A stretch of DNA of 64,000 nt from JACVRX01 sp963831385 (GTDB lineage: Bacteria; Actinomycetota; Actinomycetes; Jiangellales; Jiangellaceae). How positions within the stretch are numbered: the stretch's first letter is position 1; each line of letters begins with the position of its first letter. The position numbers were made by a program, and so were the translations under genes. Shown in pieces: positions 42,200-53,439 of this stretch. The notes below the pieces were generated by a model. That model was not told the DNA's origin, did no database searches, and saw nothing but the letters and a program-made list of their open reading frames with translations. The DNA is taken from positions 1 to 64,000 of the forward strand of contig CAWHPW010000014.1 of NCBI GenBank assembly GCA_963831385.1, given 5' to 3'.

Positions 42200-42724
42200 C
42201 TACGATGGTTCAAAGCGGAACCGAGTGCAGTCCTTCGGGAACGAGAACCACGCCAGTGCCCGGCGCGGTGCCAGTACGCACAGCCCGCCACCGCCTTCAC
42301 CCGACCAGGAATCCGCACCGGGTGAGTACCCCAACGTGTGGTACTTCTCAAACGCTTCGGCCAGCCGGGTGCCAAGGCCGTCCGCGTCGGCCCGCGTCGG
42401 CACCGATGTGCCCTCGACGATCACCGCTTCGGCGCCGTTCTCCAAGTTCAACGTGCACGCCGGATTGATAGCGAGGTTGCGGGCGTGCCGGGTGGTCGGG
42501 GCACCGTCGTACCAGAACCGACCGTCCAGCCACACGCCCCACCGCGGCACGACGTGCGGCGTGCCATCGGGCCGGACAGTGGCCAGCCAATAGTGCAGCG
42601 CGGCGACCAGCCGCGGCTCGACGTCGGACCAGGCGAGGAGCCCGCGGGTGGTGGTCGGCACGCCGTAGCCTTGCGGGAGCAAAGGGCGATCGGTCACGGG
42701 CACCGGCGTGGTCGCATCAGCCAT
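42200..42724 (-). CDS. Pyridoxamine 5'-phosphate oxidase-like flavin/F420-binding protein
   Basis: 174 residues from ATG 42724. Split-barrel pattern: YWLATVRPDGTPHVVPRWGV, LDGRFWYDGAPTTRHARNLA, NPACTLNLENGAEAVIVEGT. The last third has GGGGLCVLAPRRALAWFSFP followed by KDCTRFRFEP, common to the actinobacterial branch that binds FMN or F420. It probably reduces or oxidises a small molecule; substrate unknown. It is a single gene, 38 nt... divergent from dinB by 92 nt. Confidence 0.8.
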   Translation of the reverse strand: MADATTPVPVTDRPLLPQGYGVPTTTRGLLAWSDVEPRLVAALHYWLATVRPDGTPHVVPRWGVWLDGRFWYDGAPTTRHARNLAINPACTLNLENGAEAVIVEGTSVPTRADADGLGTRLAEAFEKYHTLGYSPGADSWSGEGGGGLCVLAPRRALAWFSFPKDCTRFRFEPS

Positions 42725-42816
42725 AGCGGCACGTTAGCCGCCAGCACCGACACCCACCTGTCTCGCGCACGCATCGCGGGTGCGACCACGTCGGTGGCAG
42801 CGGGCACACTGCTGGG

Positions 42817-43845
42817 GTGCCACCGGCGCGTTGGGTCCTGCACATCGACCTCGACCAGTTCATCGCGGCCGTCGAAGTGCTGCGGCGCCCGGAGCTGGCG
42901 GGTCTGCCAGTGGTCGTCGGCGGAGCGGGCGACCCGACGCAACGTGCCGTGGTGGCGACGGCTTCCTACGAGGCGCGCGAGTACGGCATCCATTCGGGCA
43001 TGCCATTACGCACGGCCGCCAAACGCTGTCCGAACGCCATCTTCCTGCCAAGCGACTTCGCAGCTTATGAGGAGGCCTCGGCGAAGGTCATGGCCACGCT
43101 GCGCGAGTTCGACGTCATCGTCCAGGTGATGGGTTGGGACGAGGCATTCCTCGGCGCTGTGACCGACGACCCAATAGCGCTGGCTCGCGACGTGCAGGCA
43201 GCGGTGCTGACCGCGACGCGGTTGTACTCCTCGATCGGCATCGGGGACAACAAGCTTCGGGCGAAGCTGGCGACCGGCTTCGCGAAACCGGCCGGCGTGT
43301 ACCGGCTGACGGCAGAGAATTGGTACGAGGTCATGGCCGACCGGCCGACCGACGCGCTGTGGGGTATTGGCCGTCGAACCGCCCGCAAGTTGACCGGGTT
43401 GGGCCTGGTAACGGTCGGGCAGTTGGCCGCGGCCGACGAGCAGCAGCTTGCGGAGCGGCTCGGACCGACGATGGGGCCGTGGTACGTCCGGCTGGCTCGC
43501 GGCGGGGACAACTCACCGGTTGTCGGCACGCCATACGTGCCGCGCTCGAGAAGCCGGGAGACTACGTTCCAGGCGGACCTTGCCGACTGGGATCAGGTGC
43601 GCGCCGAGGTGGCGCAGCTGGCCCGACGGGTCACGGCCGACGTGGTCGCAGAACAGCGCCCGGCCATCAGGGTCGGAGTGAAGGTGCGGTTCGCACCGTT
43701 CTTCACCCACACGCGAAGCATGACCCTCGACCACCCCACCAGCGATGCTGCTGAGCTCGAAGCCGCCGCAATCGCGGTGCTGGATCGGTTCGAGGACCGA
43801 CGGCCGGTCCGGCTGCTCGGTGTGCGCGCCGAATTCGTTCATTGA
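42817..43845 (+). CDS. dinB: DNA polymerase IV (Y family)
   Basis: 342 residues, GTG 42817. RWVLHIDLDQFIAAVEVLRR is the first metal-binding Asp region, AREYGIHSGMPLRTAAKRCP the fingers, and VMGWDEAFLG replaces the SxDE motif, typical of the DinP/DinB2 group in actinomycetes. SIGIGDNKLRAKLATGFAKP is the palm and WGIGRRTARKLTGLGLVTVG the helix-hairpin-helix; the little-finger domain is complete. It carries out translesion synthesis. No beta-clamp-binding motif is evident at the C-terminus (VRAEFVH), as expected for this group. Confidence 0.92.
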   Translation: MPPARWVLHIDLDQFIAAVEVLRRPELAGLPVVVGGAGDPTQRAVVATASYEAREYGIHSGMPLRTAAKRCPNAIFLPSDFAAYEEASAKVMATLREFDVIVQVMGWDEAFLGAVTDDPIALARDVQAAVLTATRLYSSIGIGDNKLRAKLATGFAKPAGVYRLTAENWYEVMADRPTDALWGIGRRTARKLTGLGLVTVGQLAAADEQQLAERLGPTMGPWYVRLARGGDNSPVVGTPYVPRSRSRETTFQADLADWDQVRAEVAQLARRVTADVVAEQRPAIRVGVKVRFAPFFTHTRSMTLDHPTSDAAELEAAAIAVLDRFEDRRPVRLLGVRAEFVH

Positions 43846-43885
43846 CCCACGCGGCGGCGGCGGGCAGCCAGGCATAGCTATCTGT

Positions 43886-44341
43886 CTATTCCACGCTGTT
43901 CAGAACGGCAGTGAGTGCCCTGAGAACGCGTCGGGCTGCATCGAGATCGTCGGTGTCGACGGCTGCCTGGTGGAGCAGCTCGGCGCGATCCCGGTCCGAC
44001 CGACGCACCAAGGTTTTCAGGGTGAGCTGGCCAGCGGCCGTGACCTGGACCAGCGGTGCACGAGCGTGATCCGGGTTGTGGATCAACTCGACCTGCCCGG
44101 CAATAGCCAGGTCATCGACGACACGCTGAACGCTCTGTCGGGCCAATCCCAGCCGCCGCGCGGCACTGGCGACGGTGCGCGGTCCGTCAGAGAGAACGCT
44201 CAAGACGTGCCACCGTGCGGCCGTCTGGCCGGCCTCGCGTGCCAGGGTCTCGCTCGTTCGGCGCGATGCACCGGCGAGCTCGTAGACGTCAGCAATCAAC
44301 AGTCGGTAGGCCGTCAGGGCCGCTCTGCGGTCAGGCACCAT
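43886..44341 (-). CDS. MarR-family transcriptional regulator
   Basis: 151 residues from ATG 44341 (ATG 44353 is an in-frame alternative). The winged helix is RWHVLSVLSDGPRTVASAAR, RLGLARQSVQRVVDDLAIAG and QVELIHNPDHARAPLVQVTA, the standard MarR recognition helix and wing. Two 16-bp palindromes cover the start region, so it very likely represses itself and the divergent small gene at 44406. The ligand is not known. Confidence 0.88.
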   Translation of the reverse strand: MVPDRRAALTAYRLLIADVYELAGASRRTSETLAREAGQTAARWHVLSVLSDGPRTVASAARRLGLARQSVQRVVDDLAIAGQVELIHNPDHARAPLVQVTAAGQLTLKTLVRRSDRDRAELLHQAAVDTDDLDAARRVLRALTAVLNSVE

Positions 44342-44344
44342 AGT

Positions 44345-44391
44345 TGACAGCATACTGTCTGACAGGTTACTGTCATGTTGACAGGATACTA
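44345..44391. promoter_or_regulatory. MarR operators: two palindromes and a half-site
   Basis: TGACAGCATACTGTCT (44345-44360) and TGACAGGTTACTGTCA (44360-44375) share the pattern TGACAG-N4-CTGTCA; a degenerate third copy begins TTGACAGGATACT at 44378. They overlap the marR start and lie 30-60 nt before the divergent gene. The first operator extends into the marR coding start if ATG 44353 were used, which favours ATG 44341. Confidence 0.8.
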
Positions 44392-44405
44392 AAGAAAGGT
44401 CCGCC

Positions 44406-44606
44406 ATGTTTGCGATCACCTGCCCGGTCACGCGTCAGCGGTCGCTCGTCGGGATGTCCCAGATCTTGTCGATAGACAACGGTCCGCAAGGCATCGCTGT
44501 GCAGCTTCGCTGCCATTGCGGCCGACCTGCCGTGTGGCTGACCGGACGTGACCGGTCGGAGGTCTTGCGGCACGAGGCCTCGCCCCGAACCGAAGACGCT
44601 GCATGA
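44406..44606 (+). CDS. Small conserved cysteine-containing protein
   Basis: 66 residues, ATG 44406 with GAAAGG upstream. MFAITCPVTRQRSLVGMSQI, then IAVQLRCHCGRPAVWLTG: a cysteine near the N-terminus and a CHCG knuckle could make a zinc site. I have seen similar short actinobacterial proteins, but no function is known. It is divergent from marR with shared operators, so it is the likely MarR target. Confidence 0.65.
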   Translation: MFAITCPVTRQRSLVGMSQILSIDNGPQGIAVQLRCHCGRPAVWLTGRDRSEVLRHEASPRTEDAA

Positions 44607-44697
44607 CGCCAGAGACCTGCCGTCGTTCAGCGGGAATTGGCGGCAGGATGCTGCTGTGATCGTCGCCATCTCCGCCGATCGGCATCGGTAGCCGGTG

Positions 44698-46677
<1,980 letters not shown>

Positions 46678-46702
46678 CCAGCCAGGCAAACCGGGTGCGT
46701 GC

Positions 46703-49700
46703 CTACTGCTCGACGATGCGGCAGGTCGACCCGGTGCAGGTGGTGGTCGGAATCGGCGGACTGACCGGCGATGCGGCCCGGATGTAGTCGACAACGATCT
46801 CCAGCAGGCCGTCGCCCGGCTGCAGGACATCGGTGCCGCTCGCCAGCACGGTATAGCCGTCGCCACCGGTGAACATGAAGTCGTTGGTGACGAGTCGGAT
46901 CGTGTCCGCTGGTCCGATCGGCGTGGGCGTCCCTCCGGGTTCGTCCGGCACCTTCGACATGCTCGTCACCACCGGGGTGGTCCCGTTGCACGTGTAGGTG
47001 GCCGTCAGCCCGGAGATCTGCGGGAACCTCCCAGTGGCGATCGCCGAGTTGCAGGATGGACTGAATCCGTTGAGGAAGGCCTGCTCGAGCTGCGCCCCAG
47101 TGAGGGTGAGGATCACGGTGCGGTTGCCGAATGGCAGCACCGCGAACACCTCGCCCCAGGTGATCTCACCAGGCTGTTCCCCAGCCGACGACGGCGGTGA
47201 GACAACCAAGTCGGCGCGAAGGCCACCGGAGTTGGTCAGTGCCGCCTCGACGCCGGGATACCGCGCCCGCATGATGTCGGCCACGAAGTCGCCCATCTGG
47301 GACTCGTTCAACCGGGTCGGATCCCGCATGATGTCTGCGGTCTGCTGCCCGATCACCTCGTTGCGCAGCACGGCGGTTTCGGCGTTCGCCTCATCGACGA
47401 TCGCCTGGACGTCGGCGCGCGGTGCGACACCGAGGTTTCTGGCAATCCGAGTCGCGCCGCCGGCCCAGTCGACGTCGCCGCCGGAGACCATCAGCTGCAT
47501 GACCGAATAGCTGGCGCCAGCATTGATGCCCTCGGTGACCAGGATGTCGCCGACCATCAGGTTGGACACCCGGTGGGTGTGGCCCGCCACGATCGCGTCG
47601 ACTGTGGTGCTGCCAAGGGCCTTGGCGATGTCGACGATCGGCCCGTCCCACGGCACGGGCGGCGTTCCATCGACAGCATTGGCTCCGTTCGCCGTGCCTT
47701 CGTGGATCACGACGATCTGCACCTTGACGCCCTCGCGTCTGGCCAGCCGCCGCGACTCTTCGGCCACGCGTTCAGCGGCAGGAAGGAACGTCAACCCCTC
47801 GGTGGCATCGGCCCGGACGAGTTCGGGTGTGTCCTCCAAGGCCGCGCCTATCACGCCTACCTTGACCCCATTGACGGTGAAGACCACCGATGGAGTAACC
47901 CAGTCCGGAATCTCTCCGGTGTCCTCGTCCACGATGTTGGTGGCGAGGAACGGGAAGTTGGCCAAGTCCTGGTGCATGAGCAGCCGTTCGATGCCGTAGT
48001 CGAACTCGTGGTTGCCGTACGACGTCGCGTCGAGGCCCCAGGCGTTCTCGACCTCGATCGCCGGCCGATCCTCTAGCAGCCCGGAGTTCGGTGGGGATGC
48101 GCCCACGTTGTCACCGCCGGCAAGCAGCAGTGGCGGCCCGGGCAGGTTCGCTGCTTCCTCGTCGAACATCGTGGCCAGGTACGCCGCACCCCCGACGCTG
48201 ACGTTGAGGCCGTCAGTCACCATCGTCGTCGGGTCCAGCTGGCCGTGGAAGTCGTTCAGCCCGATGATCGTCAGCGGCTTCACTTTGTTGGTGCCCCTGA
48301 TGACCTCCTTGAGCACGCGGCCTTGTGCGTGCTGCGGCTCCGGGATTCGCATGAGGTAGGCAATGGTCGGCGCGACGTCGATGCTGCGCACCGTGAAGCG
48401 GCCCTTGACGATGTCGTCACCGCCGGCCAGGAACGTGGCGCGCATGTTGATGTTGTCGTCGAGGTCCTGCACATCGGGCACGTAGCCGTGCTGGCCGAAG
48501 AACTCCGACTTCGCGATCAGCGTGCCTGGTGTCGCTGCGTCGTACTGGTATGGCGGGTAGGCGAAGACGACGAGGTCACCGGTCCTGGTCGGGTGGGCCA
48601 TGTTCGCCGTGGTGCCCGGACCATTGGGGATGTAGCGGGCCTCGGCCTGCGTGAAGATGCGGTCGATGACCTGCCAGCCCTCCGGCTGGCCGTCGCCGGT
48701 CCAGTCGTTCGGGTCGGTGAGTCCTGCGAATGCCGCCTCAATCGCCGCGAGAGTCGCGGGTACGTCCGCGACGGCTACCTGCTGGAGTCCACCGCCGGCC
48801 GGGTTGCGTCCCACGACGTTGAGGTAGATCTGGACGGTGCCCCCGGCCCAGCACGCTTTGGCCTTGCCGATTGTCTCTCCGGTGGCCGGCCGGCAGTTCG
48901 ACGTCTGCGGCGTCGACAGCAGGCCGAGGTCGACGAGAACCTTGCTGGCGTCGATGGCAAGGAACTGGGGCGCGAAGCCGTGGTCCGAGCCGACGAAGGT
49001 GGCCACGTCCCGCGGATTCCCGAGCTGTTCGCGGGCAAGACGCATGGTGGCGTCGGCGCCCTCGTAGGCGCGGCGGATGAAACCCTCCCGCACGTCGACG
49101 CGGTCGTCGGGGGTCCCGTCGAGCAGCACGTCGTCGTATGCGGGGTTCGGTGAACCGTCGGGGACGGTCGGGGTGACCAGGCCCAGGAACTGATGCTGGA
49201 ACTCGTCGGTGACGGGGTAGCCGACCAGCGCGAGATCGGGCTGGTAGGTCTCGATCATGTACTCGAGCAGCGGGTGGTGCGACTCCTCCCAGTACAGGCC
49301 CTGCTCGACGTAGGTCTCCTCGCTGACGATGCCGGCCTCGAGAACGGCGAAGTCGCCCGCCGTCGATGTCGGGAACGTCTGGGCCACGTACTCGGCGAAG
49401 TCGCCGGTGAAGCCCGGCTCGCCCGGCCAGCCGGGCCAGGTCGCATTCGCTCGGCTCACCGAGGTGTGGAACAGCCGCACCTGAGAGGCGTCGGCGGTCA
49501 GCGTTTCGACCTTGACCAGCATGCCGGCAGTGAGGCCGTCCAGAGTGCCACCGACGATCGTCACCTTGACGTCGGCCAGTTCACCCTCGGCCAGGTCGGC
49601 GACCTGGTTGGCGCCGTCCTTGCCGCGCGAGAACAGCACCCGGTCGTAGTTGGTCGTTCCGTCGTCGGTGCTGTCGTAGATGTAGGCGTCGAGGCCGTAC

Positions 49701-50414
49701 TTGTCGACGCCGAAGTCGAGCACCCGCATGCGGGTCTCCAGCGCCGGGCTGTAGGAGGCAGGCACGTTCGTCCAGCCGATGGCCGGCGCGAGCGTCACCT
49801 GGTCGTACTGGAGGCCGAAGGCAGTGATCAGCGGCTGCCGGTCCGTCGGCGAGACGTAGTTGGTGGTCACACCGCGGCCGGACTGGAAGGTCCGGAAGTC
49901 CACGGTCGGGCCCTCGATCACGCCGTTACGCCCACCGGCCCACTCCATCTGGACGACTCGCTTGCCGCCGCGCTCGGCGGCCTGAGCGATGGTCTCCGCC
50001 GACAGGACTCCGGGGTCGAAGGCGGCGGTTCGATTGGCGAAGGGCTGGCTGTTGATATAGAAGGTGTTGTTCGTCGAGCCGTGCACGCCCGGCCAGGCAC
50101 CGGTGGCCATCGTGTACCACCCGGCGCCAGTGTTGGGCGGAGCCTGGGTGAGCATGCCGCCGCCGTTGGCAGCAGCGCCCCGGCGGAGAAGGTCGGCGAA
50201 CCCGGGAACCCCGCGGTCGGCAGCGTAGCGCTCGACGATGTCCTGCCGGAGCCCGTCGGCGGCGAACAACAAGACGTTCTCGGCCTCGGCTGCGAGCGGC
50301 GCGACCGAGTGCGGCCGATGCGGCGGAGCTGGGCAGACTCGCCGCCATCGAGGCGACGAGAACGACCGCGGCAGCCGCCGCGATCTGGGAACGACGGCCA
50401 CGGGGTCGCTGCAT
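46703..50414 (-). CDS. Secreted phosphatase/phosphodiesterase fused to 5'-nucleotidase, frameshift near the signal peptide
   Basis: The best start, ATG 50414, has AGGAGG 7 nt upstream and encodes a signal peptide (QRPRGRRSQIAAAAAVVLVA ...). That frame is left near 50300-50312, after which the long frame continues with LAAEAENVLLFAADGLRQDI. Domain 1 (about 700 residues) is a nucleotide pyrophosphatase/alkaline-phosphatase-fold enzyme (VLLFAADGLRQD, PNTGAGWYTMATGAWPGVHG, ATFVGSDHGFAPQ). Domain 2 is a UDP-sugar hydrolase/5'-nucleotidase: IIGLNDFHGQLD, GGDNVGASP, YGNHEFDYG, IVAGHTHRVSNLMVG, then the C-terminal substrate domain with LTNSGGLRADL and NDFMFTGGDGY. It would hydrolyse extracellular nucleotides and recover phosphate. 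The single-base frame break may be real or an error. Confidence 0.8.
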
Positions 50415-50555
50415 CGGTTCCTCCTGGTTCGCCCGCTGATGATGCTTGTGTATCGCATCGTGGACGAGTTGTCAGGGGGTGCCAGGTAGTCATTTGGGTT
50501 ACGGATCCGACGCCCGGACGACGCCAACTCCGGCGCGGCCCGGCTCTTGTGACGG

Positions 50556-52937
50556 CTAGGTCGGCGGCGGCGGAATGATGATGATGGGCCGGTTGCCCCG
50601 GCCCGGGTCGTCCGGCTCCGGCGGCGGCGGACCCTGCTCGGGCTGGCCAGTACTGACGATCAGCCCCACGTCGCTTCCGAGGGCGACGTTCGCGCCCGGC
50701 TGGGGATCGGTCTCGACAACCAAACCCTTGGCGATCGCGGACGCGACCTCCCCGGCGACATGGGCACCGAATCCAGCGCCTGCCAACCGGTCGGACGCTG
50801 CCTCCACGTCCATCCCGCGGACGTCGGGAACTTCTTCGTTGATTCCGCGCACGATGCTCGGGTCCGGCGCACTGAATTTGGCGACTCGCGCCCCCTTGAG
50901 GGCAGCATCCATCGCGGCCTTCCAGATCGGGCCCGGAATGCAGCCACCGCACGCCTGGCGGATCCGATCACCGTTGTAGTACCTGCCGTCGAGTGACTCC
51001 TGGGGCGGGTCGAGGTCGGCGACCGCTGCCGCCGCGGCGAGCTGCGGCGTGTATCCGGCGAACCAGACCGCGACCGAGTTGTTGGTCGTACCGGTCTTCC
51101 CGGCCGCCGGCCGTCCGCCGGCAAGGCGCATCCGCGTGCCGGTTGCGCCGGGGTTGTCGATCACGCCACGCAAGACATCGTTGACGCCATCGGCCACCGG
51201 CTCCTCGAGGACCCGATCACACGTCGGCTTGCGATCGACGAGTACGTTCCCGGCATTGTCGACGATCTGCACGACAGCCATCGAGTTGCAGTGCACCCCA
51301 CGGGCCGCGAACATCGCATACGCCTCGGCCATGGACAGTGGCGAGACCTCGTTGGAACCCAGGGTGAACGACGGGACCTGCAGCAGTGGCTCACCGGTCG
51401 CTCTGGTCATGCCGGCGTTCGTGGCGATGGTCCAGGGTTCGCAGATGCCAGTCATGGCCAGTAGCTGGACGAAGTAGGTGTTGACCGACCTCTCGGTGGC
51501 CTGCCGAAGCGTGAATGTGCCCGAGCCGGTCGAGTTCTTCGGCCGGTAGTCCGGCTCGCTGGTGTTGCGGCCATCGCAGTTCTCGAACCGCAGCCTGCCC
51601 GCGTTCAGCTCTTGCGGGGCCTCCAACGTGGTGTTCAGGGAAATGCCCTGCTTGATGGCGGCGGCGAGCACGAATGGCTTGAAGCTCGACCCGGGCTGGA
51701 TGCCGTTGGACTCGCCCATGTCCTTGTCGACTGCGTAGTTGACTTGGCTCTTCCCGGGGCCCTCCGGCCCGTACTGACGGGAGTTCGCGATCGCCCGGAT
51801 GTACCCGGTTCCGGGCTCCACCATGGCGATGGTGCCCACGGCCGAGTCCGTCGGGGCGACCCGGTTGGACACCGCGGTCTGGGCGGCCTCCTGCGCTGAC
51901 GGCACGAGCGTCGTCGCGATCGTCAGTCCGCCACGAGCCAGATTGCTCAACCGCTCTTCTGGCGTCTCGCCGAGCTCGGGCATCAGCTGGATCTCGTGCA
52001 CGACGTAGTCGCAGAAGAACGGTGCCCATGCCGGAACGCAGCCTGCCGGCGTCGGACCAAGGTTGAGGCCGAGTTCGGACTGGCGGACCTGACGCGCTTC
52101 CTCGGGCGTCACCATCTTCTCCTCGGCCATCCGGGTGACCACCTGGTTCCGCCGGCCGATGGCTTTCTCCGGGTTGTCGATGGGGTTGTACTCCGACGGT
52201 GCCTGGACCAACCCGGCCAGCAGCGCAGCCTGGCCGAGGGTGAGCTGGTCCGGGGTCGTGTTGAAGAACAACCGAGCGGCGGCCTCGACGCCATAGGCGC
52301 CGCCACCACTGCCTCCACCGCCACCGAAGAACGCGATGTTGAGGTAGCGCTCCAGGATCTCGTCCTTGGTGAGTTGGTCCTCGACCGCGGCGGCCAGGCG
52401 AAGTTCGCGCAGCTTCCGGACGTAACCCTGCGCGCCGGTGCTGCGGACGGCGTCAAGCCTCTCTTCCGGTGTCTGGGCCTGGTTGAACAGCACGAGCTTG
52501 ACGTACTGCTGAGTGAGCGTGGACCCGCCGCCAGTCACCTGGCCCGCATCGAGGTTGTTGATGAACGCACGCGCCGTACCCCGCAGATCGATCGGTCCGT
52601 GCTCGTAGAAGCGGTGATCTTCGATCGCCACGACGGCATCCCGCATCACCGGCGCGATCTTGTCAAGGCTGACCGATTGGCGGTTCTGTTCGTAGAAGTA
52701 CGCCAGTGTCCGGCCGGATGCGTCGACGATCCGTGAGCGCTCGGCGAGTGGTTGGACGTCAAGCTCGGCCGGCATGTCGTTGAACGCTTGCGAGCTCTCC
52801 CGCGCCGCGAGGCCGAGACCGGCCGCCACTGGAAGCGCAAGTCCCGCCACGAGGACGCCGGCCAGTCCGCTGACTCCGATGATCAGCAGCGTGCGCCGGA
52901 CAGCGGCGATGACGATGTCGAGGCGGAACAACGACAT
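50556..52937 (-). CDS. Penicillin-binding protein 1A-type transglycosylase/transpeptidase with PASTA
   Basis: 793 residues, bifunctional peptidoglycan synthase. One N-terminal membrane anchor (residues 12-45), a GT51 glycosyltransferase with catalytic Glu 106 in AIEDHRFYEHG and GGSTLTQQYVK, and a transpeptidase with SxxK (GSSFKPFVLA), SVN and KTGT. A PASTA domain (EVPDVRGMDVEAASDRLAGA) and a proline-rich end close the protein. In M. tuberculosis the ponA2 gene sits beside whiB4 in the same way. Located 206 nt from divergent whiB. Confidence 0.95.
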   Translation of the reverse strand: MSLFRLDIVIAAVRRTLLIIGVSGLAGVLVAGLALPVAAGLGLAARESSQAFNDMPAELDVQPLAERSRIVDASGRTLAYFYEQNRQSVSLDKIAPVMRDAVVAIEDHRFYEHGPIDLRGTARAFINNLDAGQVTGGGSTLTQQYVKLVLFNQAQTPEERLDAVRSTGAQGYVRKLRELRLAAAVEDQLTKDEILERYLNIAFFGGGGGSGGGAYGVEAAARLFFNTTPDQLTLGQAALLAGLVQAPSEYNPIDNPEKAIGRRNQVVTRMAEEKMVTPEEARQVRQSELGLNLGPTPAGCVPAWAPFFCDYVVHEIQLMPELGETPEERLSNLARGGLTIATTLVPSAQEAAQTAVSNRVAPTDSAVGTIAMVEPGTGYIRAIANSRQYGPEGPGKSQVNYAVDKDMGESNGIQPGSSFKPFVLAAAIKQGISLNTTLEAPQELNAGRLRFENCDGRNTSEPDYRPKNSTGSGTFTLRQATERSVNTYFVQLLAMTGICEPWTIATNAGMTRATGEPLLQVPSFTLGSNEVSPLSMAEAYAMFAARGVHCNSMAVVQIVDNAGNVLVDRKPTCDRVLEEPVADGVNDVLRGVIDNPGATGTRMRLAGGRPAAGKTGTTNNSVAVWFAGYTPQLAAAAAVADLDPPQESLDGRYYNGDRIRQACGGCIPGPIWKAAMDAALKGARVAKFSAPDPSIVRGINEEVPDVRGMDVEAASDRLAGAGFGAHVAGEVASAIAKGLVVETDPQPGANVALGSDVGLIVSTGQPEQGPPPPEPDDPGRGNRPIIIIPPPPT

Positions 52938-53047
52938 GGACGCACCTTACGTGGTTGTCAGCGCGGTGCGAGAACGGCCGGTTCGGGCCCGGCCGGCCGC
53001 TGAATCCGGGCCGATGGATGATCCATTTTCGCACTGTTGGGTTGGAC

Positions 53048-53061
53048 CGTACTGCCGTACG
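53048..53061. promoter_or_regulatory. Short palindrome upstream of whiB
   Basis: CGTAC-TGCC-GTACG, about 85 nt before the whiB start and 110 nt before the PBP gene. Possible operator; the rest of the 206-nt divergent region shows no other strong site. Confidence 0.35.
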
Positions 53062-53143
53062 CTTTCTCTCACGTCGATCTTAGTGGAGCGCTGGCGCCGG
53101 ACGGGGGAAGTCGGGGGTAGGCGCTTTACGACGGGGGAGAGCG

Positions 53144-53437
53144 ATGATGTGGGTGACCGATTGGCCGAGCCAGGCAGCATGTCGCTCGGCCGAACCGGAC
53201 GAGCTGTTCGTCCCAGGCGCTGCCCAGAACCGAGCGAAGGCACTGTGCACGGGGTGTCCGGTCCGGACCGAATGCTTGGCTGATGCGCTGGACAACCGCA
53301 CCGAGTTCGGGATCTGGGGTGGGATGACCGAGCGTGAGCGCCGAGCATTACTGCGCCGACGACCTCAGGTGAACTCCTGGCGGGCGCTGCTGGAAGCGGC
53401 CCGAGGAGAGTACGAACAGATGGCGCACGCAGGCTGA
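53144..53437 (+). CDS. WhiB-family iron-sulfur transcriptional regulator
   Basis: 97 residues. The four cluster-binding cysteines are Cys 13, 35, 38 and 44 (CTGCPVRTEC is the CxxC-x5-C block), followed by EFGIWGGMTERERR, the G[VI]WGG turn of the family, and a basic tail (RRALLRRRPQ) for DNA contact. The start ATG 53144 has GGGGGAGAG upstream. Synteny with the ponA2-like gene and the ArsA-like pair points to the WhiB4 group, a redox-sensitive regulator, but the assignment to that subgroup is inference. Confidence 0.9.
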   Translation: MMWVTDWPSQAACRSAEPDELFVPGAAQNRAKALCTGCPVRTECLADALDNRTEFGIWGGMTERERRALLRRRPQVNSWRALLEAARGEYEQMAHAG

Positions 53438-53439
53438 CG

